This document shows positions 33,990-45,279 of a stretch of 64,000 nt of DNA, one piece after another. The first letter of the stretch is position 1. Each line of letters starts with the position of its first letter. The notes under the pieces were generated by a model. That model did not search any database. It saw only the letters and a program-made list of their open reading frames with translations, and had not been told where the DNA came from. The stretch is from Oenanthe sinensis. Its lineage: Eukaryota; Streptophyta; Magnoliopsida; Apiales; Apiaceae. The position numbers were made by a program, and so were the translations under genes. The DNA lies in the NCBI GenBank assembly GCA_028671895.1, contig CM053813.1, positions 16,554,001-16,618,000 on the forward strand. The letters run 5' to 3'.

Positions 33990-34520
33990 TGAAATAGACT
34001 GTCAGCTTCACCAAAGCTTCTCTTTGGTGATAGTATCTTTGACTCCACATACTTTACTGTCAAACTTGATAGTCTTCTAAAACATGTTGTCTTCTAAAGG
34101 TACTGTCAACTATCCCCGCCAATGTTGCTGTTAACTATCCCTGCCAAAGTTGCTGTCAGTAAAACTTGTTGTCTTCAAATCTTCATTCTCATCCAATTTT
34201 ACTGTCAAAGGAATAGTTGATGTTAATAATACTTGTTGTCTTCGAATCTTCATTCTCATCCAAGTTTACTATCAAAGGAATACTTGTTGTCGTCTATTCC
34301 AAATGTGTTGTCAGTTGAAATTGCTGTCATAGGCTTCAGTTGCAGAATGTTATTTTCAATGATTTGATCCTTGCTGTGCATGAACACTTTGTGAACTTTT
34401 ACATCATAGATCATGTTATTACATTTTTACAAGACAATAACTATTGAGACTTATTGTCACCTACTTGGCTTTTATACATACTATTACAAGTGACAACTAA
34501 ACATACTGTCAATATACATA
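33990..34520 (-). promoter_or_regulatory. U3 motif island of E LTR (ACTGTCA/TTGTC)
   Basis: I count seven CTGTCA and about six TTGTC words in 530 bp, often in the phrase TACTGTCAA or TTGTTGTCTTC, with a partly repeated 70-bp block (CTTCATTCTCATCCAA twice near 34181 and 34249). The island lies upstream of the LTR TATA box. Confidence 0.55.
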
Positions 34521-34604
34521 TGATAGTATAATTTACTTAGTTAATTTCTAATTAACCTAAGTATCTTATAGTTGATTAAAATGTTAACACCACAATCCCT
34601 AACA

Positions 34605-34823
34605 TGTGTGCTATATTCTGACGAATTTCTTTTTTCTAGCGATCTCCATATGTATTTATTTATAAAAAACTGGTGACTTTGGTGATTCTTATAATACAAA
34701 TTAGTGATTTTTATAGTATAAATTTTTGATTTATCTAATATAAATTAGTGATTGCATTTCAATCTGTAACAAATTTAATATAAATTTGTGATTAATTTTG
34801 AAGTTGCTGGAATATAGCACATA
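34605..34823. mobile_element. Small non-coding element with terminal inverted repeats (MITE-like)
   Basis: TGTGCTATATTC at 34607-34618 faces GAATATAGCACA at 34810-34821, a perfect 12-bp inverted pair around about 190 bp of AT-rich DNA with repeats of TATAAATTAGTGATT. There is no coding potential. It directly abuts the LTR edge of element E, and extended ends (CATRTGTGC) overlap the LTR's final CA, so E may have inserted at its edge. Superfamily not determined. Confidence 0.5.
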
Positions 34824-36368
34824 TGGTATGCAAACTAATCATTGGGAGATGGAGAAAAATGTGGTGAAATTAGATTTGACAAAAATTTCACCAATTGACG
34901 AGAAAATCAAATTAAAAACGGAGGAGATAAAGTTAGTTTTTAGTTTTTAGTCAAAGTTGGTTTCTATTATAGTAACACCACACACACATATATGAGTAGC
35001 ATTCTAGAGATAATGTTTTAAATAGAGTTAAAAAGAGAATCATTATATATACACATATAATACATATATTTATCTCATTATTAATCAAATATAAGTATAA
35101 ATAAATGAAAAATGAACTAATATAATTTTTTTCTTTGAAAATATTGAAAATCACTCATAAAAAATAAAAAATAATTTACTAATTCTCCAATAGAATTAAA
35201 TCCCCCTAGAATGATTCTACAGTAGAATAAAATTAAAAATTAATTTTTCGCTTAATTGTTTAAGAATTAAATTTTTTGTGAAGATTATGTATGATTAATA
35301 TTTTGTAGTAGAATCAAATTTTAAAATTATTTATAAGATTCTACATTAGAATCGAAGAATTCTCTACGTTACGTAAATCTATATAAAAGTATTTTTCTAT
35401 AATATTGATATATATATATGGAGCGGATCTGGGGAATACGTATGCTCTGTAAGGTTTTTAGAGCATATGGGTTCTATGCCGTTGGATGGATGGATGAATG
35501 GACTGTCTGGATTTAAAAAAAAGGACGATCCACTGTTAATAATTGCGGCCCGTGTACGGTCCGCTATTATTAACAACGGTTCTGTCCAACTAAAACACAA
35601 TACCAACATCGATTAACAACAGAAGTCATCCGATACATAGAAGTCGTATAACCCTAGTTCTTCGAAGAAGAAAAGCTTTGGATTGCCTCGGTTACACACC
35701 TTGTTTGGATTGATTTTGAACTCATTTTTGATCGAAAGCTTCTAGTAGTGGTTCAATTTCTTCCCCTTGTATAATATGTATTTACTATTATCATGGTTAC
35801 ACACACCTTGTATAATTTGGTTGTTAATTTCGATTGCAGTATATGTATTATTGATGGCTCTAACAATTTTGTTGTAGTATACATGCTTGGTACATTGTTG
35901 ATTGTGATCTTAATTGTGAAATAGGGTTTAAAGTAGGAACTAGGGTTTATGAAATTGGGTATAGTATGATTTGGGGGTTTTCAATTTAAATTGTAAATTT
36001 TGAATAAAAATTTTGAAAATTGGAATAATATGAATTTGTTGATTATTTGAATTAATTGGGAAATAATGTATATATATTTTGAATTAATTAAGAGATATGG
36101 ATATAGTTCGAATTAAATTAAAAATTGAATATAAATTCGAATATAATTTATTTAGAAATATAGAAAATTAATTAATTTATTTAGAAATATGAATTGAGAA
36201 TTATTTGCTATATTTTAGGGATAAATGATGGAATATGGATGATTTGATATATGAAATGTGAATTATTTGCTTTATTTTATGGTCAATATGGATATTGAAT
36301 ATTGGATTTGATGTTCTTTGATGAATTTTATTTCAGGGATGGATAATATGGATGATATACTATCCCTG
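34824..36368. other. AT-rich DNA with no gene recognised
   Basis: 1.5 kb without coding signal. The part 35415-35600 has higher complexity (GCGGATCTGGGG, GGATGGATGGATGAATGG) and a hairpin at 35535-35574, which could be the terminus of an unidentified transposon. The rest resembles plant intergenic DNA. Confidence 0.4.
35535..35574. repeat. 14-bp inverted repeat (hairpin)
   Basis: GTTAATAATTGCGG (35535-35548) and CCGCTATTATTAAC (35561-35574) pair with one mismatch around a 12-nt loop CCCGTGTACGGT. Confidence 0.7.
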
Positions 36369-37469
36369 ATTCAGGGAAATATAGATATATTAATAAATCT
36401 CTGAGGTGCTACACTCTAATCAAATGATTAGCTACGATGACTTTACAATCAATACAACAACAACAACATACAGTTGGGTGTTTAAGAGGTTCTTTAATGA
36501 AGCTCTCATAGGTTATTGTGTATATTAAAGACGATGCACACTGAATGCTTCTGATGTAAAAACACATATATAGTGTAGTCTTTAAAATCAATTTGAATTG
36601 ATTTCTTCACAATGGTAAGTGCTAAGTGGCGCCAAGAAGAGTGTTTACCCTGTATGTATTCAAGTGGCACCTTGATCTTTGAAGTTGCGCCTAGCTTCAA
36701 GCTGTGCTTTACCTTTATACGCAAAAGTGGCGCCAATATATTGTTCTACAAAATCTTCAAGTTGCGCCTGTATAGATTAAGTGGCGCCATGTACATCTTG
36801 TTCCTTGTGATGCCTCAAGTGGCGCCATTGACTTCAAGTGGCGCTTCTCCCATGTATTTACCTTAATGAACTTCAAGAATACACCAAGTGGCGCCTAGAC
36901 TTGATAAGTATCGCCACACACAATGCTTGTAGTGTATAAGAAGAATTTGTTATTCTAGTGGTGCTTTTAGCCTTGGAGAAATTCTTGATGCTTTGAGTAG
37001 ATTCCACTTACTTTCCATTTTTTTGTTTAATCAACTGATTCCTCTTTAGTAAATAAGATATATATTTTCTTGATGTGTTGATGCTTAGTGCACTGGTAAG
37101 GTTCACAAATGACTAACACTAAATCAACTTCTCTTATTTTTTTACTTTTCTAGTTGACCATTTCTCAACTTTTCCATTGCTTCAATTTACTGAAATCCTT
37201 TGACAATTATACTTGAACCACTGCATTTTCTTTACATTGAATATATCTTGATCCTTTATTCATCATTGAGGCTTGAACATATTAATGAACGTCTCACATT
37301 GACGCTTCTGAACACTTCAGACTTTAATTCCCTATAATGATTCATGTATGCATCCTGTTTTATGTCCTTCTAGATTCCTTGTGTTACACATTATTATTAT
37401 TATCTGTCTTTTTTCTTGTGTTGAGTTATCATTACCTCTATTATATATTACGGTACATTATTTTTTACA
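36369..37469 (-). repeat. 3' LTR of element F, truncated
   Basis: The edge TTTTTTACA is at 37469, which on the element strand is TGTAAAAAATAATG. It matches the 5' LTR from ATTCAGGGAAATA onward, but the last about 130 bp of the LTR are missing at 36369. TATA box complement CATATATAG lies at 36565-36573. Confidence 0.75.
36623..36916 (-). promoter_or_regulatory. GCGCC motif island in F 3' LTR
   Basis: Seven GCGCC words plus three one-base variants, mostly in AGTGGCGCC or AGTTGCGCC context, in 294 bp, upstream of the LTR TATA box on the element strand. Confidence 0.65.
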
Positions 37470-37593
37470 ATGTATTTTCCAATCCTCAGGTAATTTTTCA
37501 AACTGATCAGAGGTAAATATTTACATTGGTCTCGGTGGAGGCCTGAACACATGACACGTTTGCTCTTTGCTATGCCCTACAACCATAAATTGA

Positions 37594-38328
37594 TTACTTT
37601 TTCTTTGGCACCCAAATTTGATTGGGTCCAAGAGGCTTAGATAAGTAAACAAATTTAGCTACAGAAATTTTCTGGCCCTTGTCTTTCTCATTGACTGTGC
37701 CCTTGCCCTTTGGTTTAGCCTTAATAGGGGTGTCTTTAGGCTTAGGGACATGGGCTTCCTTCCTAGATTTAAGAGGACTAGCAGTTTTTGCCCTACCATG
37801 CTTTCTATTCATGTTCACATCTGTATTCATGCAAGTACTAGATGATGTATTCATTAAGTTTATATATGCCGACATGATGTTGAAAGCACATGGCATGCAT
37901 CCTACTTTACCACACGGCTGATGAGGGATAAGCATGGCAGGCATATTAGAAGTTTCTTCTTTTACTACTTTTATCTTTTGGCATGCATGCATAAGATGAC
38001 CAGTAGAATTACAATTATTATAAAAAAATTTAATAGCTTTGGGAGAGCAGGCATAATCATTTTTCTTATTAACACCTATCTTTCCATTTCTGTTAGCTTT
38101 CTTCTTTTCATTCTTGTTGCCTAAATAACTTTTAATCTGTTCCTTAGGTTCTACAATTTTTACAGATTTCTTAGGCAACTCTTTTTTACTTTCTTCCTCT
38201 TTCTTTTTATCATCAGCAAGAATTTCTTCTTTTATTAAGATCTGTTCTTCATCTAGGGGTTCGATGACAAACTTCTTGTATAGGGGCTTAGGGAGATTTT
38301 TTAACACATGTGGAATATCTTGCTTCAC
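37594..38328 (-). CDS. Element F gag-pol linker
   Basis: The 244-codon open frame is Lys/Glu/Pro-rich: ELPKKSVKIVEPKEQIK, then a Cys/His motif CNSTGHLMHAC, then CGKVGCMPCAFNIMSAYINL, and ends KPLGPNQIWVPKKK. The last block is the usual lead-in to protease/integrase in SIRE-type elements, but here it is followed within 125 bp by the LTR. So pol has been deleted. Confidence 0.7.
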   Translation of the reverse strand: MKQDIPHVLKNLPKPLYKKFVIEPLDEEQILIKEEILADDKKKEEESKKELPKKSVKIVEPKEQIKSYLGNKNEKKKANRNGKIGVNKKNDYACSPKAIKFFYNNCNSTGHLMHACQKIKVVKEETSNMPAMLIPHQPCGKVGCMPCAFNIMSAYINLMNTSSSTCMNTDVNMNRKHGRAKTASPLKSRKEAHVPKPKDTPIKAKPKGKGTVNEKDKGQKISVAKFVYLSKPLGPNQIWVPKKK

Positions 38329-38810
38329 AGGACCTTCATCAGTAATTGATTCCTCATGTCTCTTTCCTGCCTTTTTATCATAGTCAAATCATATTCCAGT
38401 TTTCCGACCTATGACCTATTTATCTATTGTCTCCTTAACAAGATTAGCAGATTTCTTATAAGCCTGAAGTTTTAACTCTAACTCAGAAATTTTATTCCTA
38501 AGTGCAGTTTCTACTTCCTGATTGCATTTGTCTTTATTATGTAGATATTCCATCTTCTGTTTCAGATCTTTTAAGTTAACACATGCAAGCTCTAGTTCTT
38601 CATTTCTAGCTTCTAGCATTTTAACTTTAGAATTAGTTTAGCATTTTCTTTTTCAGATGCTAGCATGCTTGTGTGAATGTTAAACATTTCTACACTTAGA
38701 TCTTCTACAATTTTCTTATAATAAGAATTAGACATGTCAACTGTGGAAAGAAATGATACCTTTGATGTCTGAGGTGATGCCTGTGAAAAGTATGCCATTA
38801 GTGCAACATT
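38329..38810 (-). pseudogene. Element F gag-linker coiled-coil blocks
   Basis: Blocks 38798-38613 and 38619-38416 overlap by a frameshift and read MAYFSQASPQTSKVSF, YYKKIVEDLSVEMFNIHTSM, then KQKMEYLHNKDKCNQEVET. This is the same coiled-coil linker as element E 32043-31798. Confidence 0.7.
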
Positions 38811-39817
38811 TTAATATGTCTCTTCATCATCATTGTCCGAGTCATCCCAGCTCTTTCCCTCGGCTATATAAGCTCTGCCCTGATGCTTTTTTACCAGTGC
38901 ATCATACTTTTGCTTGAGTTCGTCATACGACTCCTTTATCTCTTTTCTTTGCTCAGGCTTCTGGCATTCTACAGCAAAATACCTGGGTTCATACAGTTGT
39001 AGCACTTGAACTTACTGCGGTCTATCATTCCCGTCTTATAACCTCCTTTGTTGTAAGACCCTGAAAACGAACCACCTCGGTTGTTTCTAAAACTGGAACC
39101 ACTGTAACTGGAGTTACTCTTGAATTTGTACTTAGGGTTCCTCCTAAACCCGAGGTTCTTGAACTTCCCTGCCATATAGGCCATTGTCTTATTTTCCAAT
39201 TGTTCAAGTTCTTCCATTGAATAGAAGTCATCTTCATCACCTGCTTGAGCATTTTCTGAAATTTCGGCTTCTAGAATCTCTTCTTTCTCAACAACAAGTT
39301 TCACTGTGTTGGTCTCTATGACAGCAAAATCCTTGGCTACAAGTGTCGTAGTCTTCAACAGTGTTGTATTCTTACTGTCTACTGTTCCTGAACCATAAAT
39401 GATATGTCTTTGCTCTTGCTCCATTTCATGAGTCTTGAGCTTCCCATATAGAATTTCAATGGATATGTCATTTATGTCACTCTTCTCTATGATGACAGAG
39501 ATTTTGTTATCTAGGTGTGCTGGCAGTGTGAACATGAATTTCCTGTTGATCTCCCTACGTGAGTAGGCCTTCCCATGCAGAGACAAGTCATTCAATAATT
39601 TGTTGTATCTCTCAAAGACTTGAGTGATACTTTCTCCTGGTAGTGACTTGAACACTTCATACTGGGATGTAAGAATATTCAGCCTGTTCTCCTTCACTTC
39701 TGTTGTACCTTCGATTAATAGATCAATCGTATCACACATTTGTTTGGCACTAGTTCAATTAATCACTTGATTCAGCATTGTAGTGTCCAGTGAATCCATT
39801 AGGATACATTGAAGATA
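38811..39817 (-). pseudogene. Element F gag, N-terminus lost and frameshifted in the knuckle
   Basis: The frame 39739-38969 has FKSLPGESITQVFERYNKLL, HGKAYSRREINRKF and a Gly/Ser/Asn-rich stretch before CYNC. Reading upstream to 39817 shows NYLQCILMDSLDTTMLNQVIN-stop-TSAKQ, then homology ends, so about the first 100 residues are deleted. The frame shifts inside the knuckle at about 39000 (CYNCMNPG then YFAVEC in another frame), and continues 39005-38811 with FAVECQKPEQRKE. Confidence 0.8.
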
Positions 39818-40058
39818 ATTAATTTCTTAAAAATTAAAATTAATTCGAATAAAAATTGAATTTCGTGAAATAAAATTTTGTTCGAATTCTTGATGATTGA
39901 TAGTTTTTTTAAAATTAGTGTATTTAAAATCTTTAAAAAAATCAAATGTTGAATTTTTTTTAAAATTAAAGAAATTTCAATATAAATTTTTCTAGATCTA
40001 AAAATGCACTTTTTCTTAAAACTATTTTTGGATCTTGATTTGTAACTTCAATCAAGAA
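39818..40058 (-). other. AT-rich leader of element F
   Basis: No gene seen. The segment lies between the primer site and the truncated gag. Confidence 0.5.
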
Positions 40059-40072
40059 GCTTTGATACCAAT
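40059..40072 (-). other. Primer binding site of element F
   Basis: The minus strand reads ATTGGTATCAAAGC, the initiator-Met type site, next to LTR end CCTAACA. Confidence 0.8.
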
Positions 40073-40399
40073 TGTTAGGTCCAAAATAATCATAGAAGGG
40101 GGGGGGGGGTTGAATATGATATTGTAGAATTTTCATTTAATTGTGGAATAAGTGTTTGTGTTCTTGAGATATAAAAATGGCAGTTACTGAAAAACATAGA
40201 TTCAGGGAAATAAAGATATATTATTAAATCCCTGAGTGCTACACTTCTAATCAAAATGATTAGCTTCAATGAGTTCAATCAATATTACAACAGATATACA
40301 ATTGGGTGAGTTTAATGAATGTCTTTAATGGAGCTCCCGTCTGTATGTCTTTTGTGTTGAAGATGAATGAATCACTACTGTCTGTATTAATTTTCACCC

Positions 40400-40408
40400 A
40401 TATATATT
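40400..40408 (-). promoter_or_regulatory. TATA box of F 5' LTR
   Basis: AATATATATGG on the minus strand, about 330 bp from the inner LTR end and just downstream of the GCGCC island. Confidence 0.5.
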
Positions 40409-40454
40409 CTGTAATCTTTTTGGAAATTGATTTCCAACAATGTATAAGTCCTAT

Positions 40455-40872
40455 GTTGCGCCTGTAGAGTGTTGATAGTGTGTAGGCGCCACATAACTAT
40501 TTGTTACGCTTTGGACATGTTGGTTGCGCCAAGTAAACTTTGTTGCGCCTCTAGACTAAGGTTAGTTGCGTCTATACAATTGTTTCCTTGTATAGGCGCC
40601 ACTAAATAATTTAGAAACATTCCCAAGAAGCTTTGTTGCGCCTGGTTTACATTTTGTTGCGCCTGCACACTTGTTGCAGTGTGTAGGCGTCACAAAGTCT
40701 TCTAAACAACTTATGTTGTGCCTTAACTTAGTTATGTTGCGCCTGCACTCCCATTCCCTTGTGCAGGCGCCACAAACCTTCTCTTTGACTTCACTTAGCT
40801 TTGAATTTGGTTTGCTGCGCCTAAGCCTTTATGTTGCGCCACTAGAGTACCTCAAGTGTACAGGAGCCACCA
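40455..40872 (-). promoter_or_regulatory. GCGCC motif island in F 5' LTR
   Basis: Eleven GCGCC words in 418 bp, alternating between GTTGCGCCTG and AGGCGCCAC contexts, in an otherwise AT-rich LTR. Confidence 0.65.
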
Positions 40873-41390
40873 AATGTTAGTATTACTTGCCTTAACATAT
40901 ATCCTGAAATCTTGAAGTAATTACTACTTGGTTTTCACTCTTCTGGCTTGATCAACTGATTTTCTTCTGATTAACCAAGACAATTCTTTTCTTGTTGTGC
41001 TGACGCTTAGTGCACTGGTCTGGTTCATAAACAACTAACACTGAATTGAATTCCCTTGACTTCTGTTCTGTTTCAGGTGATTCACTTTGGACTATTGCAT
41101 TGCTTCTGATCACTGAAACCCTGACATCTATACTTAAATCATTACATTGTCTTTAGTCTGAAATATTCTGAACTCTTATTTGTTGCTGAGGCCTGAACAT
41201 TTTAATGAACTTCTCTCGCTGACGTTCAGTAAGCCTTACATCTTGAATGCTCTGCAATGATGTATGTATGATTCATGTTTACATGTCCTTTTGTATTCCC
41301 ATGCTGCATATTAGTATTATTTACCTGTCTTTGTTTCTTAGTTGAGTTATTGTTACCACTATTACATACTACGTTACATTATGTTTTACA

Positions 41391-42304
41391 ATAACAAATT
41401 TTGAAATTTCAAAAAATCAAATAAATTTCAGTAAATAATAAATCACTGTTTTGAGGCCTGTAAAGACATCAAGTGGCTTACAGACGCCAAGTTGACTCTT
41501 TTAGTATTGTTCAGTGACACGATTTCAGTCATAAAACACATATCGTTTGTGAAAATCGGACAATGGAAACAGATTTTAGAAAATCTATAGAAGTCGTTTC
41601 AGAATTCATATTGAATACGATTCCCATAATAAGAACAAACATGTATCATATATATACAACAATACACACAATCATTACTTGATTATACATCACATGAATA
41701 TCATATATTCAAAATCATATAAAACATATATATTAACATATAGCCATGGCATATCATATATATGTTTACATACATCAAAAAAATGTTAAACATATAACGA
41801 ATTAAAATATTTCGCAAGTAGCTCTGATGCCATTGAAGGGTTTCGAGGCACAAACGCAGCGAAATAAATGCGAAAATAAATACAAAAATGAAACTCAAAT
41901 GCAGGATCCATGCGAAACATGATATTTAATTCAGAGATTAGATGTTTACCTTGAGTGAAACTTTAATAATAGATGAATAATGGAGGTCCAAGCTTGAATC
42001 ACTGTGTATCCATGAGAAAAGAAGAGCACAAAACCTTCAATCACCACGTATCCCATATATACGATTTACGTCTCTATCGGTATCAATATGAATGCTTTGT
42101 ATCAACACTAAGGAAGGAGGTACTAGCCACCAAGAATAGATTTTTCTCTATCTCTCTCTTTCTCTCAAACGACTAGGTTTTTTCACAAAACGTGCCACCC
42201 TAATATGAGACTTAAAGAGGTTTATATAGAGAGTCTAATCTATTTTGAGAAGTCTAATCATATTGGGCTTCTATTTAAATTTAAATTAATTAATTAATTA
42301 ATTT
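41391..42304 (-). repeat. Inverted leader and partial LTR of Copia-2
   Basis: Reverse complement of Copia-1 positions about 9112 down to 8205, including primer site complement GCTCTGATGCCA near 41822 and the LTR end GAAGGGTTTCG. At 42305 the orientation switches to plus at the equivalent of 9333. Confidence 0.8.
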
Positions 42305-43440
42305 AAATATTCAATGTAATTATCAATGAAGGCTTGCAAGCAAAGAGGTGATCCAAAAGAGGATGATGGAGCAATGAAGAAATAAGACATATAATAGATA
42401 GTGTTTTTAAACCACCGTAGATTGACTTTGATTTTTCCACTAGCTTAGAAAGATCACATAGGATGGGGTCATAACCATACACATTTATTTTACGCACATT
42501 ACATATATGTATATGATTGCATGCTTTGGTATGTATGCGTAGACATAATTGAGATGCATGCTTAATATTGATTAATCATGTATGTATTAGATACAACACC
42601 CATGACATGTTTGCTTAAGAAAGATAAAATCTGTAACGATCAAGATTTTAAAATTGAACAAATGATCATGAGATTCTTGTGTTTATGAAACACGATATTA
42701 AATATGAATTTTCTTTTTCTGATATAGGGAGATTTTGTCAAAAGCGGATTATTAGTTTAATTCGTAAGGAAGTCGGTTTTTAAGAGAGACCGCTTGTGAC
42801 TTCTCCAATGACCTGGAAATCAATCCATTGACGAATATTGAAATGATTTATTTGATCAAGGAAAAATTGAGAATCTCTTTATGATGGGATCATGATCGTT
42901 CATATAAATATTAAAATCCCTAAATACATATTAAGTTAATCGGATGTCTTCCAATATTTAATATTCGTCAAGATCTAGATTGAGAAGGAGTAAGTTTGTC
43001 AAAGAAAGGTGCTCTTATCAATCATGGGAAGACGTGATAAGTAAGTGTACTTAGTTTGTTTAAACACCGGGTCTAACTTAACTAAATCATCACAATGTGA
43101 TTATGGGTTTAGAGGCATAGAGTTTTATGAGATTTATTGGATAAATGTGTACAAAGGGTTGTTCCACCAAACTTTCCAAGAGTTATATTTGATATAATCG
43201 ACAAATGTTGTCTACCTAAATAGTCATGTTCTGAGTATATTAGCCAACGCTATCTTAAAACATGAATGAAATATAGATCTTGGCTCACTAAAAAGATTTA
43301 AAAAAATTCTTTCCGAATTAATAGTTAAGGCTATTAGTTTGATAAAAATAGTGGGAGGTATATGCTGATATACCATAAGTACTTCAACATAATTAATATT
43401 AAATCTGCAATCTAGTTTATTTTATACACTTTAATATTGT
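42305..43440 (+). other. Leader of Copia-2, no gene seen
   Basis: Matches the Copia-1 leader from 9333 onward. A 36-bp stretch near 42785-42820 is absent from Copia-1. Confidence 0.65.
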
Positions 43441-45274
43441 AGATATCAAAAGATAAATACAAATAACTTCTCTATACGATCAGTTCTTGAGAAGGACAAG
43501 TTGACGGGAACAAATTTCCTCGACTGACATAGGAGCTTGAGGATCGTCCTCGGGCACCATGATGTTAGTCAAATCTTTTCCCCTGCTATTAAAGCTGAGA
43601 ATGTAACATGTGCAAATGATAGTGCTTATTGGAAGTAAATTGATGTTGTGACTGATGTTTCATGTCTCATGCTTGCAACTATGAGTGCTGAGCTTAAGAA
43701 GCAACACGGGCATATAGATGTTTGTGAGACGAATGAGCACCCTTAAAGGATATTTGAGGGACAAACTTTTCAAGATATATTTGACAATTAAAGGGCACTA
43801 TACACTTACAAGTAGGTTGAGTGAGACCCGGTTACACCACATGTTTTAAAGACTATAGGGTATAATGAGTACCTTGACATTTCGGGTTTCCAGATTGGTC
43901 TGGAGGCTCACCTAGATTTGATCTTACAATTTTTGGAAAACAAATACTTTTAGTTTGTTATGAACAACAAAATGAATAAGATTGGTGAAATACTTATTGA
44001 GTTGATAAGCATGTTGAGAACTGCTGAAAGTAACATGATAAATGCATGAACTACTACTATAATGATGGTAAATATAGGAAAAGCAAAAGGGAAAGAAAAA
44101 TGGAAAGGCAAGGATAAGATTTGATCTAGTTTCCTTGTCAATCCAAAGTCCAATCCCAAAATAGGCTCTAAAGTCTGAATGAGGTGTTGACAAAGAAAAA
44201 GATTTTCGCTTCAATGAAAAATTGGGACACTGGAAATTAAACTTTCATGCTTATTTGGAAGATCGGGAGAAGATGATCAGTAAGGGTCAAGCTTCGAGTA
44301 TCAGGTTGGAATTAGAGTAAAGGTAGTTTCTCTGGTTGGAGGAACTCGTTACTTAATTTTTGGCCTACAAGGAAAATTTAGAACTTGATAATTGTTGTAA
44401 CGTGCTTGCAATTAGCAGATACATTATATTAGTTTCTTGTTTGGATAAGAAAGGCTTTTTCATTTTAATTAAATAAAAATAGTTGCTAATTCTATTTCGA
44501 TGACGAGGCTTATAATGTTGCACAACCAATTAACAATTTATATGTTCTAAAGTGACTCAAATCAAACATTACCTTTGGCACTGTCGTTGAAGCCATATTA
44601 ATGAGAAATGCATTTCCAGAATACATAAGGATGCATTCTTGGATAATTTTGATTATGAATTATACAAAAGGATGCGAATCTTAGTTTATTTGGCAAAATG
44701 ATTAAAACTCCTTTTACCATACATGGTGAAAGGGTCACTGAATGAGTATGACTTATACATAGTGATGTATGTTGTCATATGTGTACGATGACAAAAGGTA
44801 GCTTTTATTAAACTTCATAAAATTTACTAATTATTTTAGCAGATACATATATATATGTATCTTTTAAAGAACAAATGGATATCATTTAAAAAGTTCAAAG
44901 ATTAAAAAGATGAAGTAGAAAATATCAACGAAAAGGTTTTTTGATAGGAGAGATCACCCCTTGTTGGACATGGTACGATCAATGTTGAGTCAAAGAATCT
45001 TCCAATTAGTTTCTAGGGCTATACCCTGGAGACAGCTACTTATACACTTAACCGAGTTCCTACTAAAACGGTTCAGAAGACTCTGTATGAGATATGGACT
45101 GAGAAACATCATAGCATGTCATTTATGAAAATTTGGGGATGTGAGGCATTTGTGAAACGTCTAACTTCTGACATGATAGGACTTAAATCAGACAAATGTA
45201 ACTTTGTGGGATACCCAATTGAAATAAAGGGTTATTATTTCTATAATCTTTCTGAGAACAAAGTGTTTGTTACT
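43441..45274 (+). pseudogene. Copia-2 gag, protease and integrase, broken
   Basis: Closely parallels Copia-1 10441-12260: gag words near 43660-43760, the damaged knuckle near 44050, and the integrase tail from 45000 (LNRVPTKTVQKT near 45050, MSFMKIWGCEAFVKRL at 45116). Dense stops and frameshifts. The integrase is interrupted by the solo LTR at 45280. Confidence 0.7.
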
Positions 45275-45279
45275 CAAAC
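45275..45279. repeat. Left target site duplication of solo LTR (CAAAC)
   Basis: CAAAC precedes the solo LTR and is repeated exactly after it at 46870-46874. Confidence 0.85.

Larger units (their letters stand above)
24468..34604 (-). mobile_element. SIRE-like copia element E, internally deleted, long aORF
   Basis: Minus-strand order is 5' LTR (34604-33420), primer site, gag, Cys/His knuckle, linker, a stub of RT and of RNase H, spacer with TATA box, a long aORF (29592-24830), polypurine tract and a truncated 3' LTR (24588-24468). Protease, integrase and most RT are missing, so it could move only with help from another element. The short motif ACTGTCA/TTGACAGT recurs in islands across the whole element. 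Confidence 0.85.
33420..34604 (-). repeat. 5' LTR of element E
   Basis: About 1185 bp. The outer edge is CACAATCCCTAACA on the plus strand (TGTTAGGGATTGTG on the element strand), and the inner edge adjoins the primer site. A poly(G) tract near 33447 lies close to the inner edge, as in the D and F LTRs. Confidence 0.8.
36369..41390 (-). mobile_element. SIRE-like copia element F reduced to gag between two LTRs
   Basis: Minus-strand order is 5' LTR (41390-40073), primer site, leader, gag missing its N-terminus, knuckle, linker, then a 3' LTR (37469-36369) truncated at its far end. Protease, integrase, RT, RNase H and any aORF are absent. The right edge abuts the leader of Copia-2, showing insertion there. 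D and F share the LTR end GGACCTAACA. Confidence 0.8.
40073..41390 (-). repeat. 5' LTR of element F
   Basis: 1318 bp with plus-strand edges TGTTAGGTCC (40073) and GTTTTACA (41390). It contains a 12-base G run at about 40099, a TATA box complement at 40400-40408 and the GCGCC island. Confidence 0.8.

Noticed and set aside
40098..40110. Run of G as possible quadruplex
   Set aside because: Single run in the SIRE-type LTR end, a common feature of the family; no second, third and fourth G run nearby.
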